Assembly (NCBI GenBank): GCA_027315105.1
Contig: DAHUYP010000035.1
Span: 1-44,650, forward strand
Length of the DNA stretch: 44,650 bases
Reading direction: 5' to 3'
Source: Gammaproteobacteria bacterium
GTDB taxonomy: Bacteria; Pseudomonadota; Gammaproteobacteria; Steroidobacterales; Steroidobacteraceae
A program made the translations under genes and the position numbers. The notes under the pieces are model-generated. The model did no database searches, was not told the origin of the DNA, and saw only the letters and a list, made by a program, of their open reading frames with translations. Positions 1-9,162 of this stretch are shown here, piece by piece (within the stretch, counting starts at the first letter, position 1; every line of letters starts with the position of its first letter).

Positions 1-32
1 CGGGGGACCGGGCGGCCTGCCGGGCCGTCGTC

Positions 33-1292
33 TCAGGGATTGCGCACGTGATCTTCGACGTGGATCGGCGCGATCTCGCTGATGATCAGGGCGTAGCTCA
101 TGAAGTCGTAGGTCTTGAAGACGAGCAGCGTGCCGGCACGCTCGCTCGGCAGCTTCTCGGTCGGGTGGAACCAGCAGGTGCTGTTCTCCTCGATCTGCGC
201 GCACTGGTCGGTGACCCGCCCGCGGACCTGGTCGACCGTCAGCACGGAGCCGCGTTCCAGGCCGTCCTTGGCGCCGCGGTTGATGGCCACGACCTCGAAC
301 TGCCCGGCCAGCAGCACATTGTCGACCACGGCCATGACCCGCCCGGAAACCGGCTCTGCCGGCACACGCGGGACGAAGTCGGTCGTGGGACTGGGGTCTT
401 CGGAGACCAGAACGTCGCCCTGCAAGGTCTCGCGCGCCGAATCGGTCAGAACGAGCTTGGCGATCCTTCCGGGCTGCGTGAGCTGCGCCGTACCCGAGTA
501 GATGGCGAGATTGCCGTACTGATGACCGCTGTCCGGGTCCACCAGCGGCTCGTCGATGTGCATCACGCTGTAGCGAGCGCCGGTGTCGCCGTCGAGCTTC
601 TTGACGTACAGCTCATGACCGGTGCCGGCGATCTGGTGATCATCGGCCAAAGCCAGTATGTAAGGGGCCTGCTTGACCTCGTCGGTGGTCAGTACGCCGG
701 GACGCGACAGGAAGGCCGCGATCACCGAATAAGGAATGGTCGCAATCGGTCCTTCCAGCGGGCTGCTGCGCAGCATCGGCTCCAGCCGGGTCTCGGGCAG
801 CTGGCCGCCGTTGCCACGAGTGCCACGCACGACCTGCAGGGCCGTGTGCCCGTCGCTGCGCAACGCCAGCCGAACGGTGTCGCCAGGATAGATCAGATGT
901 GGATTATGGATGTCCGGATTGAGGTACCAGATCTCCGGCCAGTGCCACGGATCGCGCAGGAACATGTTGGCAATGCCCCAGAGCGTATCGCCGCGCCGCA
1001 CCACGTAATTCTTGGGAGCGTTCGGCTTTACCTCGGGCCCGGCATCGCTCAGGACGGTCGCGGTCCCCGGCTCATCGGCCGGCTCATCGGCCGGCTCGCT
1101 CGGGCCCTCGTTGGCAGTCCGCGGTTCGGGCGCGCTGCGGGCCTCAGGCTGGGCGACCGGCGCGGGCGCAGCCATGTCCGGCTCTCCGGTGCTCTGATGG
1201 AACAGCGAACAGCCGCCGAGCACCAGCAGCCCGGCGACACCGATCCCGGCGCGCGCCAGCTGCCTGGCGCCGTAGAACTGATTCCGAAACAT
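33..1292 (-). CDS. LysM-domain lipoprotein
   Basis: Cell-envelope protein with one LysM peptidoglycan-binding module. From the chosen ATG the N-terminus is a lipoprotein signal (hydrophobic segment ending LVLGGCSLF, so the Cys would be lipidated). A Pro/Ala/Glu-rich linker follows, then the LysM domain at roughly residues 95-150 (YVVRRGDTLWGIANMF through NPHLIYPGDTVRL). The remaining 270 residues are a conserved-looking globular region I cannot name. An upstream in-frame ATG at 1346 would add 18 residues before the signal peptide; I prefer 1292 because GAGG lies at good spacing in front of it and a TATAAC box lies just outside 1346. It diverges from def; LysM genes next to def are common in gammaproteobacteria. 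The exact role is unknown. Confidence 0.85.
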   Translation of the reverse strand: MFRNQFYGARQLARAGIGVAGLLVLGGCSLFHQSTGEPDMAAPAPVAQPEARSAPEPRTANEGPSEPADEPADEPGTATVLSDAGPEVKPNAPKNYVVRRGDTLWGIANMFLRDPWHWPEIWYLNPDIHNPHLIYPGDTVRLALRSDGHTALQVVRGTRGNGGQLPETRLEPMLRSSPLEGPIATIPYSVIAAFLSRPGVLTTDEVKQAPYILALADDHQIAGTGHELYVKKLDGDTGARYSVMHIDEPLVDPDSGHQYGNLAIYSGTAQLTQPGRIAKLVLTDSARETLQGDVLVSEDPSPTTDFVPRVPAEPVSGRVMAVVDNVLLAGQFEVVAINRGAKDGLERGSVLTVDQVRGRVTDQCAQIEENSTCWFHPTEKLPSERAGTLLVFKTYDFMSYALIISEIAPIHVEDHVRNP

Positions 1293-1351
1293 CCCTGCTA
1301 CCTCGTGGGCCAGCCGCCTTTGGGGAACCGGTAGGGCCTTCTGCATGAGCT

Positions 1352-1357
1352 GTTATA
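1352..1357 (-). promoter_or_regulatory. Candidate -10 box for the LysM gene
   Basis: Read on the minus strand the sequence is TATAAC, a 5/6 match to the sigma70 -10 hexamer, in an AT-rich island of an otherwise GC-rich region. It would start transcription near 1345, giving a leader of about 50 bases before the ATG at 1292 and excluding the longer start at 1346. I see no good -35 hexamer, so this is a weak call. Confidence 0.35.
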
Positions 1358-1488
1358 AACTTAATGCCGGGTAAACGCACACCATCGGCTGCGAACTTTG
1401 TGCACTGGGTCACGCCGCGGCACATTCGGCGGCGGGCCCTTGAAATCTTGGCATATTTCCCCACGCTAAAGAACCGGAGAGTGTATCG

Positions 1489-2037
1489 ATGGCCCTGCTG
1501 CCCATATTGGAGTTCCCAGATCCCAGGCTGCGCACCCGCGCCGAGCCGGTCCGGAATTTCGATCGTGCGCTCAGGCAGCTCATCGCCGACATGGTCGAGA
1601 CCATGTACGCGGCTGCCGGAATCGGTCTGGCCGCAACGCAGGTCAACGTCCACCGCCAGCTGATCGTCATGGACGTCAGCAGCGAGAAGGACCAGCCGCG
1701 GGTGTACATCAACCCCGAGATTCTGACCCGGGATGGGGAGGAGGTATCGGAGGAGGGCTGCCTGTCGGTGCCGAACGTATTCGAGGAAGTGCAGCGCGCG
1801 GCCCGGGTGCGCGTACGGGCGCGCGATGCGGACGGCAAGGCGTTCGAGCGGGAGCTCGAGGGGCTCGAAGCGGTGTGCCTGCAGCACGAGATGGACCATC
1901 TGGCCGGCAAGCTGTTCGTCGATTACCTCACGAGCCTGAAGCGCGAGCGCATCCGCCGCAAACTCGAAAAAGAGCGCCGCGAGCGCGCCGGCGGGGCATC
2001 CAAGCCGGCCGTGCGCGCGGCCGCGCGCGTCATATGA
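1489..2037 (+). CDS. def: Peptide deformylase
   Basis: Removes the N-formyl group from nascent proteins in the cytoplasm, using a metal ion. All three family motifs are present: GIGLAATQ near residue 45, EGCLSV near residue 90 (Cys metal ligand) and QHEMDHL near residue 133 (two His ligands and the catalytic Glu). At 182 aa it is slightly longer than typical enzymes (about 170) because of an Arg/Ala-rich C-terminal tail. The ATG is preceded by GGAG. It opens a run of same-strand genes, with fmt starting 3 bases after its stop, which is the usual pairing of the enzymes that add and remove the formyl group. Confidence 0.97.
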   Translation: MALLPILEFPDPRLRTRAEPVRNFDRALRQLIADMVETMYAAAGIGLAATQVNVHRQLIVMDVSSEKDQPRVYINPEILTRDGEEVSEEGCLSVPNVFEEVQRAARVRVRARDADGKAFERELEGLEAVCLQHEMDHLAGKLFVDYLTSLKRERIRRKLEKERRERAGGASKPAVRAAARVI

Positions 2038-2040
2038 CGC

Positions 2041-2988
2041 ATGCTGCGCCTCGCCTTTGCCGGCACGCCGGAGTTTGCGGTGCCGACGCTGCGCTCGCTG
2101 GCCCGCTCGTCCCATCGGCTGGTCGGCGTACTGACCCAACCTGATCGCCCGGCAGGCCGCGGCCGCGAGCTGCGCGCCAGCGCGGTCAAGCGCCTGGCGC
2201 TGGAACTGGATCTGCCGCTGGCGCAGCCTGTGCGGCTCGGCAGCGCGCCGGAACGGCAGGCGCTCGCGAGCTGGGCGCCAGACGCGCTGGTGGTGGTCGC
2301 CTACGGCCTGATCCTGCCGGCCGAGGTGCTGTCGTTGCCCCGGCTCGGCTGCATCAACGTGCACGCATCCCTGCTGCCACGGTGGCGGGGTGCAGCGCCG
2401 ATCCAGCGCGCCATCCTGGCCGGCGATACCGAAACCGGCGTGACCATCATGCAAATGGACACCGGACTGGACACCGGTCCGATACTGGCGCAACGGCGGC
2501 TGCCGATCGGCGCGAGTGCGACGGGGGCGCAGCTGCACGCGAGCCTGGCCGAGATCGGCGCGGCGCTGCTGCTCGAGACGCTGGAGCTGCTGGAAGCCGG
2601 CAAGCTGTGCCCGCGCTCGCAGCCGGAGCAGGGCGTGACCTACGCCCCGAAGATCGACAAGGCCGAGGCGCGCATCGACTGGCGGGGCGACGCCGGGCAG
2701 ATTGCCCGCCAGATACGCGCCTTCGATCCATGGCCGGTCGCCTGCGCGCTCTGGCACGGCCAGCCGCTGCGCATCTGGGAGGCGCACGCGCTCGACCCGG
2801 CGGACGCCGCGGCGCTCGCGGCGGCGTCCGCGCCGGGTGACGTGCTCGGGCTCGTGCAGGAGCATCTGATGGTCGGTTGCGCGCGCGGTGTGCTGGCCGT
2901 GCGCCGGCTGCAGCTGGCCGGCCGACGCATCGTGAGCGCGCGCGAGTTCGCCAGCGGACAGCCGCTCGGCGGGGCGCGCCTGGAGTGA
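2041..2988 (+). CDS. fmt: Methionyl-tRNA formyltransferase
   Basis: Transfers formyl from 10-formyl-tetrahydrofolate to Met-tRNAi, making the initiator tRNA. The 315 aa product has the formyl-transferase core with the family stretch INVHASLLPRWRGAAPIQRA (Asn, His and nearby residues of the active site) near residues 105-125, then the C-terminal OB-like tRNA-binding domain. Length matches the family. It lies 3 bases after def and its stop codon overlaps the GTG start of rsmB, so translation is probably coupled. Confidence 0.97.
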   Translation: MLRLAFAGTPEFAVPTLRSLARSSHRLVGVLTQPDRPAGRGRELRASAVKRLALELDLPLAQPVRLGSAPERQALASWAPDALVVVAYGLILPAEVLSLPRLGCINVHASLLPRWRGAAPIQRAILAGDTETGVTIMQMDTGLDTGPILAQRRLPIGASATGAQLHASLAEIGAALLLETLELLEAGKLCPRSQPEQGVTYAPKIDKAEARIDWRGDAGQIARQIRAFDPWPVACALWHGQPLRIWEAHALDPADAAALAAASAPGDVLGLVQEHLMVGCARGVLAVRRLQLAGRRIVSAREFASGQPLGGARLE

Positions 2989-4328
2989 ATACGCCGCGAC
3001 CCGGAGCCCACGCCTCGGATGCGGCCGCGGCCGTGCTGGCGGAGGCGGCGCGCGCAATCGCGGCGGTCGCCAGCGAAGGCCGCTCCGCCGATGACGCCCT
3101 GGCCCGTTACGCCCCGCCTGGCGCGCAACGCGCGGCGATCCGCGCGGTGACGCTCGGTTCGCTGCGCTGGTACCCGCGCCTCGACGCGGTCGCCGGCGCG
3201 CTGGTCGCGGGCCGGGCGCTCGCGCCGGCGCTGCACGCGCTGCTGCGGGCCGCGCTGCACCAGCTCGAATATTCGCGCAATCCGCCCCAGGCCACGGTGT
3301 CATCGGCGGTCGATGCGACGCGCCTATTGCACCAGCCGCGCGCCGCGCGGCTCATGAATGCGCTGCTGCGCCGCTTCCTGCGCGAGCGCGCGCAGCTGAT
3401 GGCCGGCGCGCTGGCGCGGGGCGCGGCCGCGAGCGCGCATCCGCCCTGGCTGCTCGAGGCCCTCCAGCAATCCTGGCCCGAGCATTGGCTGCAGATCGTC
3501 GAGGCCAACAACGCGCACCCGCCGATGACACTGCGCGTGGATCTGTCGCGCATTTCGCGTACCGACTACCAGGCGCGGCTGGCCGAGCGCGGGCTCGCCG
3601 CCGCGACCATCGCATGGTTGCCGGGCGCGCTGGTCCTCGAGCGCCCGGTTGCGGTCTCGGAGCTGCCGGGGTTCGAGGCCGGGCTGGTGTCGGTGCAGGA
3701 TGCCGGCGCGCAGCTGGCCGTCCGGCTGCTGTCGGCGCGGACCGGCGAGCGCGTGCTCGATGCCTGCGCCGCGCCGGGCGGCAAGAGCGCTGCCCTGCTC
3801 GAAGCCGCGGGGGGGCCGCTGGCGCTCACCGCAGTCGACATCGATGCCGTGCGCATGCAGCGCGTCGCCGACAATCTGCAGCGGCTGCGCCGCGATGCGC
3901 GCCTGATCGTCGCGGATCTGCGGCACGACGCGCTCTGGTGGGACGGCGAGCGCTTCGATCGGATCCTGCTCGACGCCCCCTGTTCGGCGACCGGGGTCAT
4001 CCGGCGCCACCCGGACATCAAGCTGCTGCGGCGCTCGCAGGACATCGCGCCGCTGGCGCAGGCACAGCGGCAGATCCTGCAGCAGTGTCTGCGGCTGCTC
4101 AAGCCGGGCGGACGGCTGCTGTACTCGACCTGTTCGGTGCTGCCGGCCGAGAACGAATGCGTCATCCAGGCCGTTCTGGCGGCGGTGCCGCAGGCGCACG
4201 TGCTGTCGGTCCCCGAGGAGGTCGCGCTGCCCGCCGACCGGCTGCTGCGCGCGCCCGGAATGCAACTGCTGCCGGGTAATGCGGCGCTGACGGATGGCTT
4301 CTATTATGCTTGTCTTACCGTGACTTAG
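2985..4328 (+). CDS. rsmB: 16S rRNA (cytosine-967-C5) methyltransferase
   Basis: SAM-dependent methyltransferase that makes m5C967 in 16S rRNA. The N-terminal NusB-like helical RNA-binding domain spans about residues 15-150. The catalytic domain shows DACAAPGGKSAALLEAAGG (SAM-binding loop), LLDAPCSATGVIRRHPD (the PC catalytic motif) and STCSVLPAEN (second catalytic Cys). The start is GTG at 2985, overlapping the fmt stop as GTGA and giving 447 aa, the usual length; an upstream in-frame ATG at 2877 would put 36 Arg/Ala-rich residues inside fmt and is not credible. def-fmt-rsmB is a classic order. Confidence 0.95.
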   Translation: MNTPRPGAHASDAAAAVLAEAARAIAAVASEGRSADDALARYAPPGAQRAAIRAVTLGSLRWYPRLDAVAGALVAGRALAPALHALLRAALHQLEYSRNPPQATVSSAVDATRLLHQPRAARLMNALLRRFLRERAQLMAGALARGAAASAHPPWLLEALQQSWPEHWLQIVEANNAHPPMTLRVDLSRISRTDYQARLAERGLAAATIAWLPGALVLERPVAVSELPGFEAGLVSVQDAGAQLAVRLLSARTGERVLDACAAPGGKSAALLEAAGGPLALTAVDIDAVRMQRVADNLQRLRRDARLIVADLRHDALWWDGERFDRILLDAPCSATGVIRRHPDIKLLRRSQDIAPLAQAQRQILQQCLRLLKPGGRLLYSTCSVLPAENECVIQAVLAAVPQAHVLSVPEEVALPADRLLRAPGMQLLPGNAALTDGFYYACLTVT

Positions 4329-4390
4329 AGCCGCCGGGCGCGGCTCGACGCCACCTGCGCTGTGTACGCCAAAGCCCGCATAGGCCACTC

Positions 4391-4969
4391 GTGAACCTGA
4401 CCAGGAGATGGGGATTCGCTCTGCTGCTGCTCGTTTCCGCGGCGGCATCCGAGGGCGCACACGGCGCCGGGCCGCTCGACGGCGAGTTCGAGATCCATTC
4501 CGCGTTCGTGGTGGTCGATCATGGCGTGCTGCAGCTCAATGCGCACGTGCAGTATCCGATCAACGAGCGCATACGCAGCGCGCTGCAGGACGGACTGACC
4601 CTCGAATTCGACCTGGACGTCATGCTGATCCGTCGGCGGCGCTTCTGGTTCGACACCACGGTGCTCGAGACCACGCTGCGCCGCGAGCTCATCTATCACG
4701 CGGTGACCAACCGCTACGTGCTGCTCAACGAGGACGGCGTGGAACAGGAGAGCTTTCCGACGCTCGAGGCGGCGATCGAAACGCTCGGGCGCATCGAGAA
4801 TCTGCCGATCCTGGTCGAATCGCAGCTGCGCGGCGACGGACCGTGGGAGGTGGCAGTGCGCGCCGGCGTGCGCCGCGGGCGCATGCCCGATGCGCTGCGC
4901 GCGCTGTTGTTCTGGAGCGATGACTGGCACCGCAGCACCGACTGGTACACATGGATGTTGAGGCTGTAA
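4391..4969 (+). CDS. DUF4390 family exported protein
   Basis: Small exported protein of unknown function. It has an N-terminal signal peptide (Leu/Ala-rich core LALLLLVSAAASEGAHGA type) and one domain resembling DUF4390: an early EFEIHSAFVVVDHGVLQLNA strand pair, a central region ending in VTNRYVLLNEDG, and a C-terminal W-rich end (SDDWHRSTDWYTWMLRL). I chose GTG at 4391 because it puts the signal peptide at the N-terminus; an ATG at 4310 lies inside rsmB. The gene overlaps ntrY by 19 bases. In gammaproteobacteria DUF4390 genes commonly sit directly before ntrY, suggesting an envelope input to that kinase, but this is inference from position. Confidence 0.8.
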   Translation: MNLTRRWGFALLLLVSAAASEGAHGAGPLDGEFEIHSAFVVVDHGVLQLNAHVQYPINERIRSALQDGLTLEFDLDVMLIRRRRFWFDTTVLETTLRRELIYHAVTNRYVLLNEDGVEQESFPTLEAAIETLGRIENLPILVESQLRGDGPWEVAVRAGVRRGRMPDALRALLFWSDDWHRSTDWYTWMLRL

Positions 4970-7179
4970 GGCGCCTCGGGGTGCGCATACTGACCGCGGT
5001 GGCATTCGCCGCGGGCATCGCCGCGCTGCTGCTGCTGGCGCGCAGCGTCGAGAATTCCGCGCAGTTCTCGCGCTGGCAGCCGTGGATCCTGCTGGTCAAC
5101 ATATTCGGCGCGATCGCGCTGGCGGTGCTGTTGGGCCGCAAGTCCTGGCAGCTCTACCGTGATTTCCGCGATCACGTACCGGGCTCGCGCCTGACGATGC
5201 GCACGGTGCTGATGTTCGGTTCGTTGGTCATCGGGCCGCTGATCATCGTCTACCTGTTCTCGCTCGATTTCATCAATCGCGGCATCGACAGCTGGTTTCG
5301 GGTGGAGATCAAGCAGGGGCTCAACGACGCGCTGGTGCTGTCGCGCTCGGCACTGGATCTGCGCGTGCGCGAGCAGGCGCGCCGCACCGAGAGCTTTGCG
5401 CGCTCGCTGCGCGATCTGCAGGGACCGGCGCTGCTGCAGCGGCTGGACGAGGAGCGGCGCGCCACCGACGCCACCGAAATCGTCGTCTACGACGCCAACG
5501 GGCGTGCGGTTGCGCTCAGCAGCGCCGCGCCGTTTGCGCAGCAGCCGGCGTCGCCGCCGCCGGAAGTCGCCCTGCAGCTCGCCGCAGGACGCAGCTACGT
5601 GAGCCTCAATCCGCTGCCGGACGGCCGCTACACGATCGAGACGGCGGCGATGATCGCGGATACGGTCTCGACGCGCGCCGGTCGGCGCTACGTGCTGATC
5701 CACTTCGAGGTGCCACGGGCGCTGTCGGCGCTGGCCGAGGCGGTGCAGCATACGTCGTCGCAATATGGCGATCTGTCAGCCGTGCGGGAACCCCTGAAGA
5801 TCAGTTTCCGCCTGACCCTGACGCTGGTCGTGCTGCTGACCCTGCTGGCGGCCATCTACGGCGCGATCTTCTCCGCCCAGCGCCTGACGCGCCCGGTGCA
5901 GGACCTGATTGCCGGCACGCGTGCGGTCGGCAAGGGCGATTTCGGCACCCGCCTGCCGCTGCCGTCGCGCGACGAGATGGGATTCCTGGTGCATTCGTTC
6001 AACGACATGACCAAGCGACTGCGGCGCGCCAGCGAAGAGGCGGCGCGCAGCCGGCAGGCGGTGGAACGCGAGCGCGAGCGGCTCGCCATCATCCTGTCGC
6101 GCCTGTCGACCGGCGTCATCGTGACCGATCGCGAGCTGACCCTGCACAGCGCGAATCAGTCGGCCGGCACGATCCTGGGCGGCAATTTCGAGGGCGCCGC
6201 CGGTCACGACCTGGCGCAGCTGGCCACCGGCAACACGCGCTTTTCGATCTTCCTGACCGAGCTGCGTGCGCGCCTGAGCGGCGGCCGGGACGAATGGCGC
6301 GAGCAGCTCACACTACCGGCGGAAACCGGCGAGCGCGTGCTGCTGTGGGCCTGCACGCCATTGCCGGACGAGGGCGAGCAGGGCGGCGTGGTGATCGTGT
6401 TCGACGACATCACCGCGCTGCTGGCGGCGCAGCGCGAGGCCGCCTGGGGCGAGGTGGCGCGGCGCCTCGCCCACGAGATCAAGAACCCGCTCACACCGAT
6501 CCAATTGTCGGCCGAACGGCTGCGCCGCAAGCTGCTCGGGTCCATGAATGCGGAGGACGCGCTGCTGCTGGAGCGGGCGACGCACACCATAGTGCAGCAG
6601 GTGGACGCGATGAAGCAGATGGTCAACGCGTTCTCGGAATACGCGCGCGCGCCGGACATGAAGCTGGCGCATTTCAATCTCAATCAGCTGGTGACCGAGG
6701 TGGCCGAGCTCTACCGCCTGCAGGATCCGGCGACCGAAATCCGCCTGGACCTCGATGCGAGCCTGCCGGAGATCGAGGCCGACCGCGGCCGGGTGCGCCA
6801 GATCCTGGCGAACCTGATCACCAACGGGATCGAGGCCGTGGCCGGCATGCTGAGCGGCTGTGTCGAGATCAGCACGCGACAACAGCGTGCAGAAGGGGCC
6901 GCAAGCGCTGTAATCTGTGTACGGGACAATGGGCCCGGGTTCAGGAAGGAAATCCTCGGCCGCCTGTTCGACCCGTATATCACCGGCAAGCCCCGCGGCA
7001 CGGGCCTCGGGCTTGCCATCGTGAAGCGAATAGTCGAAGAGCACGGGGGACGAATCGAAGCCGAGAACCGCCCCGAGGGCGGTGCGAGCATACTGGTGTA
7101 TCTACCGGTCAGCGATCAGGATCGAACGCTGCTTGCGGGTGGGGAACGACGCATGGAATTGCGGAGGGAGCGAGCGTGA
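4951..7179 (+). CDS. ntrY: NtrY-type sensor histidine kinase
   Basis: Membrane sensor kinase of the NtrYX two-component system (nitrogen, redox or envelope signals, depending on species). Of the 742 residues, the first 100 hold about three membrane segments and a large extracytoplasmic region follows. Another membrane segment sits near residue 285-310, then a HAMP linker (RLTRPVQDLIAGTRAVGKGDFG), a PAS-like region near 370-480, the HisKA box with His508 in RRLAHEIKNPLTPIQ, and the ATPase domain (VCVRDNGPGF-type N box region, GTGLGLAIVKRIVEEHGG). All catalytic motifs look intact. It overlaps ntrX by the GTGA coupling. Confidence 0.93.
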   Translation: MDVEAVRRLGVRILTAVAFAAGIAALLLLARSVENSAQFSRWQPWILLVNIFGAIALAVLLGRKSWQLYRDFRDHVPGSRLTMRTVLMFGSLVIGPLIIVYLFSLDFINRGIDSWFRVEIKQGLNDALVLSRSALDLRVREQARRTESFARSLRDLQGPALLQRLDEERRATDATEIVVYDANGRAVALSSAAPFAQQPASPPPEVALQLAAGRSYVSLNPLPDGRYTIETAAMIADTVSTRAGRRYVLIHFEVPRALSALAEAVQHTSSQYGDLSAVREPLKISFRLTLTLVVLLTLLAAIYGAIFSAQRLTRPVQDLIAGTRAVGKGDFGTRLPLPSRDEMGFLVHSFNDMTKRLRRASEEAARSRQAVERERERLAIILSRLSTGVIVTDRELTLHSANQSAGTILGGNFEGAAGHDLAQLATGNTRFSIFLTELRARLSGGRDEWREQLTLPAETGERVLLWACTPLPDEGEQGGVVIVFDDITALLAAQREAAWGEVARRLAHEIKNPLTPIQLSAERLRRKLLGSMNAEDALLLERATHTIVQQVDAMKQMVNAFSEYARAPDMKLAHFNLNQLVTEVAELYRLQDPATEIRLDLDASLPEIEADRGRVRQILANLITNGIEAVAGMLSGCVEISTRQQRAEGAASAVICVRDNGPGFRKEILGRLFDPYITGKPRGTGLGLAIVKRIVEEHGGRIEAENRPEGGASILVYLPVSDQDRTLLAGGERRMELRRERA

Positions 7180-8537
7180 ATGCCAGCAGAATTCTGGTCG
7201 TGGACGACGAGTCGGACATTCGCCGGCTACTGCAGGAAATACTGACCGAAGAAGGCTACGAGGTCGAGGTTGCGGCGGATGCGGGCCAGGCACGGGCGGC
7301 CCGGGCACGGCAACATCCGGACCTGGTGCTGCTCGACATCTGGATGCCGGACACGGATGGCATAACGCTGCTGCGCGAATGGTCGAGTGAATCGACCGAC
7401 GCCTGCCCGGTGGTGATGATGTCCGGCCACGGCACGGTCGAGACCGCGGTCGAGGCGACACGGCTCGGCGCCTACGATTTCGTCGAGAAGCCGCTGTCGC
7501 TCGCCAAGCTGCTGCGCACGGTGGAGCGCGCGCTGGACGCCAAGTCGCGGCGGCCGAGCGGCAAATTCACCGCCGCCGGCGCGGCGGGCGCTGCGGCGCC
7601 CGCCGGCCGCAGCCGGGCCATGGTGCTGCTGCGCAGTGAACTCGCGCGCCTCGCGGCCTATTCCGCGCCGCTGCTGCTGCTCGGCGAATCCGGTACCGAC
7701 CGCGAGCAACTGGCGCGCTTCGTGCATCAGTCCGGAGCGTCGCTCGCGGGTCCGTTCGTGGTGCTCGACAGCCGCACGTTGCGCGAGGAGATCGCGGCCA
7801 CGGTGCTGTTCGGCGTGGATGCCGCGCATCCGGGAGTGCTGGAGCAGGCCCGCCAGGGCACGCTGTTTCTCAGCGACATCGAGGATCTGCCGGAATCGGC
7901 CCAGCGCCTGCTGAGCGGCATACTGGAAAATGGCCGCTTCGTGCGCACCGGCGGCGGCGAGCCGGTGGCGTTGCAGACCCGCATCGTTTCCTCGGCTCGG
8001 CCCGGCATCGTGGGCCGGGTGCTCGCCGACGGCTTTCGGCGCGATCTGTACGCGCAGCTGTCGGTGCTGCTGGTGCGCGTGCCGGCGCTGCGCGACTACG
8101 CGGAGGACGTGCCGGAACTGCTGCGCCACTACGTGGATCTGCTGACCGAGGCCGAGGGCCTGCGCTTTCGCCGTTTCAGCGTCGCGGCGCAAAATCGATT
8201 GCGCAACTACCCCTGGCCCGACAACGTGCGCGAGCTGCGCAATCTGACCCGGCGATTCCTGCTCAACGAGGGTCCCGAGGAAATCGGACTGGAGGAGGTC
8301 GAGCGCGAACTCTCGGCGCAGACCCCCGCCGACGAGCCGCTGGTCAAGCACGATCTGCTGGCATTGCCGCTGCGCGAGGCGCGCGAGCAGTTCGAGCGCG
8401 CCTACCTGCAGCAGCAGCTGATGCTGTGCAACGGCAAGGTGGGGCTGCTGGCCAAGCGCGTCGACATGGAGCGCACCCACCTGTACCGCAAGCTGCGATC
8501 GCTCGGGATCGAGATCGGGCACGGCGCCGAGGATTGA
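7176..8537 (+). CDS. ntrX: NtrX-family response regulator with eroded AAA+ domain
   Basis: Response regulator partner of NtrY, 453 aa. The receiver domain is intact: acidic pair D10/D11, phospho-acceptor D54 in LVLLDIWMPD, K105. The C-terminal Fis-type helix-turn-helix is also present (NGKVGLLAKRVDMERTHLYR). The middle domain is recognisably a sigma54-activator AAA+ domain but is damaged at every functional site: the Walker A region reads GESGTDRE instead of GESGTGKE (residues 170-177), the GAFTGA loop is missing between LFG (211-213) and LEQA, and Walker B reads GTLFLSDI instead of GTLFLDEI. It should bind DNA but not hydrolyse ATP or remodel sigma54. The start is GTG with a strong GGAGGGAG upstream; the in-frame ORF extending back to 6294 is a shadow of ntrY. 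Confidence 0.92.
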   Translation: MNASRILVVDDESDIRRLLQEILTEEGYEVEVAADAGQARAARARQHPDLVLLDIWMPDTDGITLLREWSSESTDACPVVMMSGHGTVETAVEATRLGAYDFVEKPLSLAKLLRTVERALDAKSRRPSGKFTAAGAAGAAAPAGRSRAMVLLRSELARLAAYSAPLLLLGESGTDREQLARFVHQSGASLAGPFVVLDSRTLREEIAATVLFGVDAAHPGVLEQARQGTLFLSDIEDLPESAQRLLSGILENGRFVRTGGGEPVALQTRIVSSARPGIVGRVLADGFRRDLYAQLSVLLVRVPALRDYAEDVPELLRHYVDLLTEAEGLRFRRFSVAAQNRLRNYPWPDNVRELRNLTRRFLLNEGPEEIGLEEVERELSAQTPADEPLVKHDLLALPLREAREQFERAYLQQQLMLCNGKVGLLAKRVDMERTHLYRKLRSLGIEIGHGAED

Positions 8538-8550
8538 GCGGCGCGCGGCC

Positions 8551-9162
8551 TCATTCGTCGACGCGTACCACCAGCGAATCCAGGTCGCTGGCCTGCAACT
8601 GCTGGCGCAACCGGTTCAGCCGCGGCAGATCCCGAATCGGACCGATGCGCACGCGGTGCCAGACGTCGGCATCGACCGCGACGCGCTGCACCGTGGCGTC
8701 GATACCCAGCCGGCCGAGCTGGGCGCGGACGCGCTCGGCGACGCTGACGTCGCGGTAGGAGCCGACTTGCAGGAAATAGATGCCCGGGCGGTCGATCTGC
8801 GCCGCCGGCGCGACACGGGTGCCGCGCTCCTTTTCCGGTACCACGACCTCGAATTTCGGCAGCATGGTGTAGAAATCGTAGCGGCTCTCGCCGGTCGCGG
8901 CCTGGCCCGCCGCCGCTACCGCGCCGTCGGCGTCCGCGCTGGCGGCGGCCTTGCCGCCCGTGGCCGCGCCCTTGCGCGGCGTGGGACGCTGCGCCTCCGC
9001 GCCGGCGTCGGGTGCACGATGGTCGGCAAGATAGACGACCCCGGCCAGAGACAGTCCGGCCGCCAGGCCAATGCCGAATTCGCGCAGCCGCGCGATGTCG
9101 AACCCCAGCCCGGGGCGGCGCGGGCGCTTGTAATCGCGGGCGCTCAGACGGCGGGTGTTCAC
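8551..9162 (-). CDS. SPOR-domain membrane protein
   Basis: Likely cell-division or septal peptidoglycan-binding protein of the FtsN/DedD type. The 203 aa product has a short basic cytoplasmic N-terminus (MNTRRLSARDYKRPRR), one membrane helix (about residues 28-48), an Ala/Gly-rich linker, and a C-terminal SPOR domain (about 125-203; FLQVGSYRDVSVAERVRAQL, then RVRIGPI) that binds denuded glycan strands. It starts at GTG overlapping the argS stop (GTGA). An FtsN-like SPOR gene directly after argS is a common gammaproteobacterial arrangement, but the size and sequence do not let me call it FtsN itself. Its end faces the ntrX end 13 bases away with no visible terminator. Confidence 0.88.
   Translation of the reverse strand: MNTRRLSARDYKRPRRPGLGFDIARLREFGIGLAAGLSLAGVVYLADHRAPDAGAEAQRPTPRKGAATGGKAAASADADGAVAAAGQAATGESRYDFYTMLPKFEVVVPEKERGTRVAPAAQIDRPGIYFLQVGSYRDVSVAERVRAQLGRLGIDATVQRVAVDADVWHRVRIGPIRDLPRLNRLRQQLQASDLDSLVVRVDE

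Noticed and set aside
48..1334. 428-codon plus-strand ORF opposite the LysM gene
   Set aside because: GC-rich shadow frame; its product has no domain and the opposite strand encodes a clear lipoprotein. The same applies to other long antisense ORFs such as 12250-13278, 20574-22895, 24180-26327 and 37531-40419.
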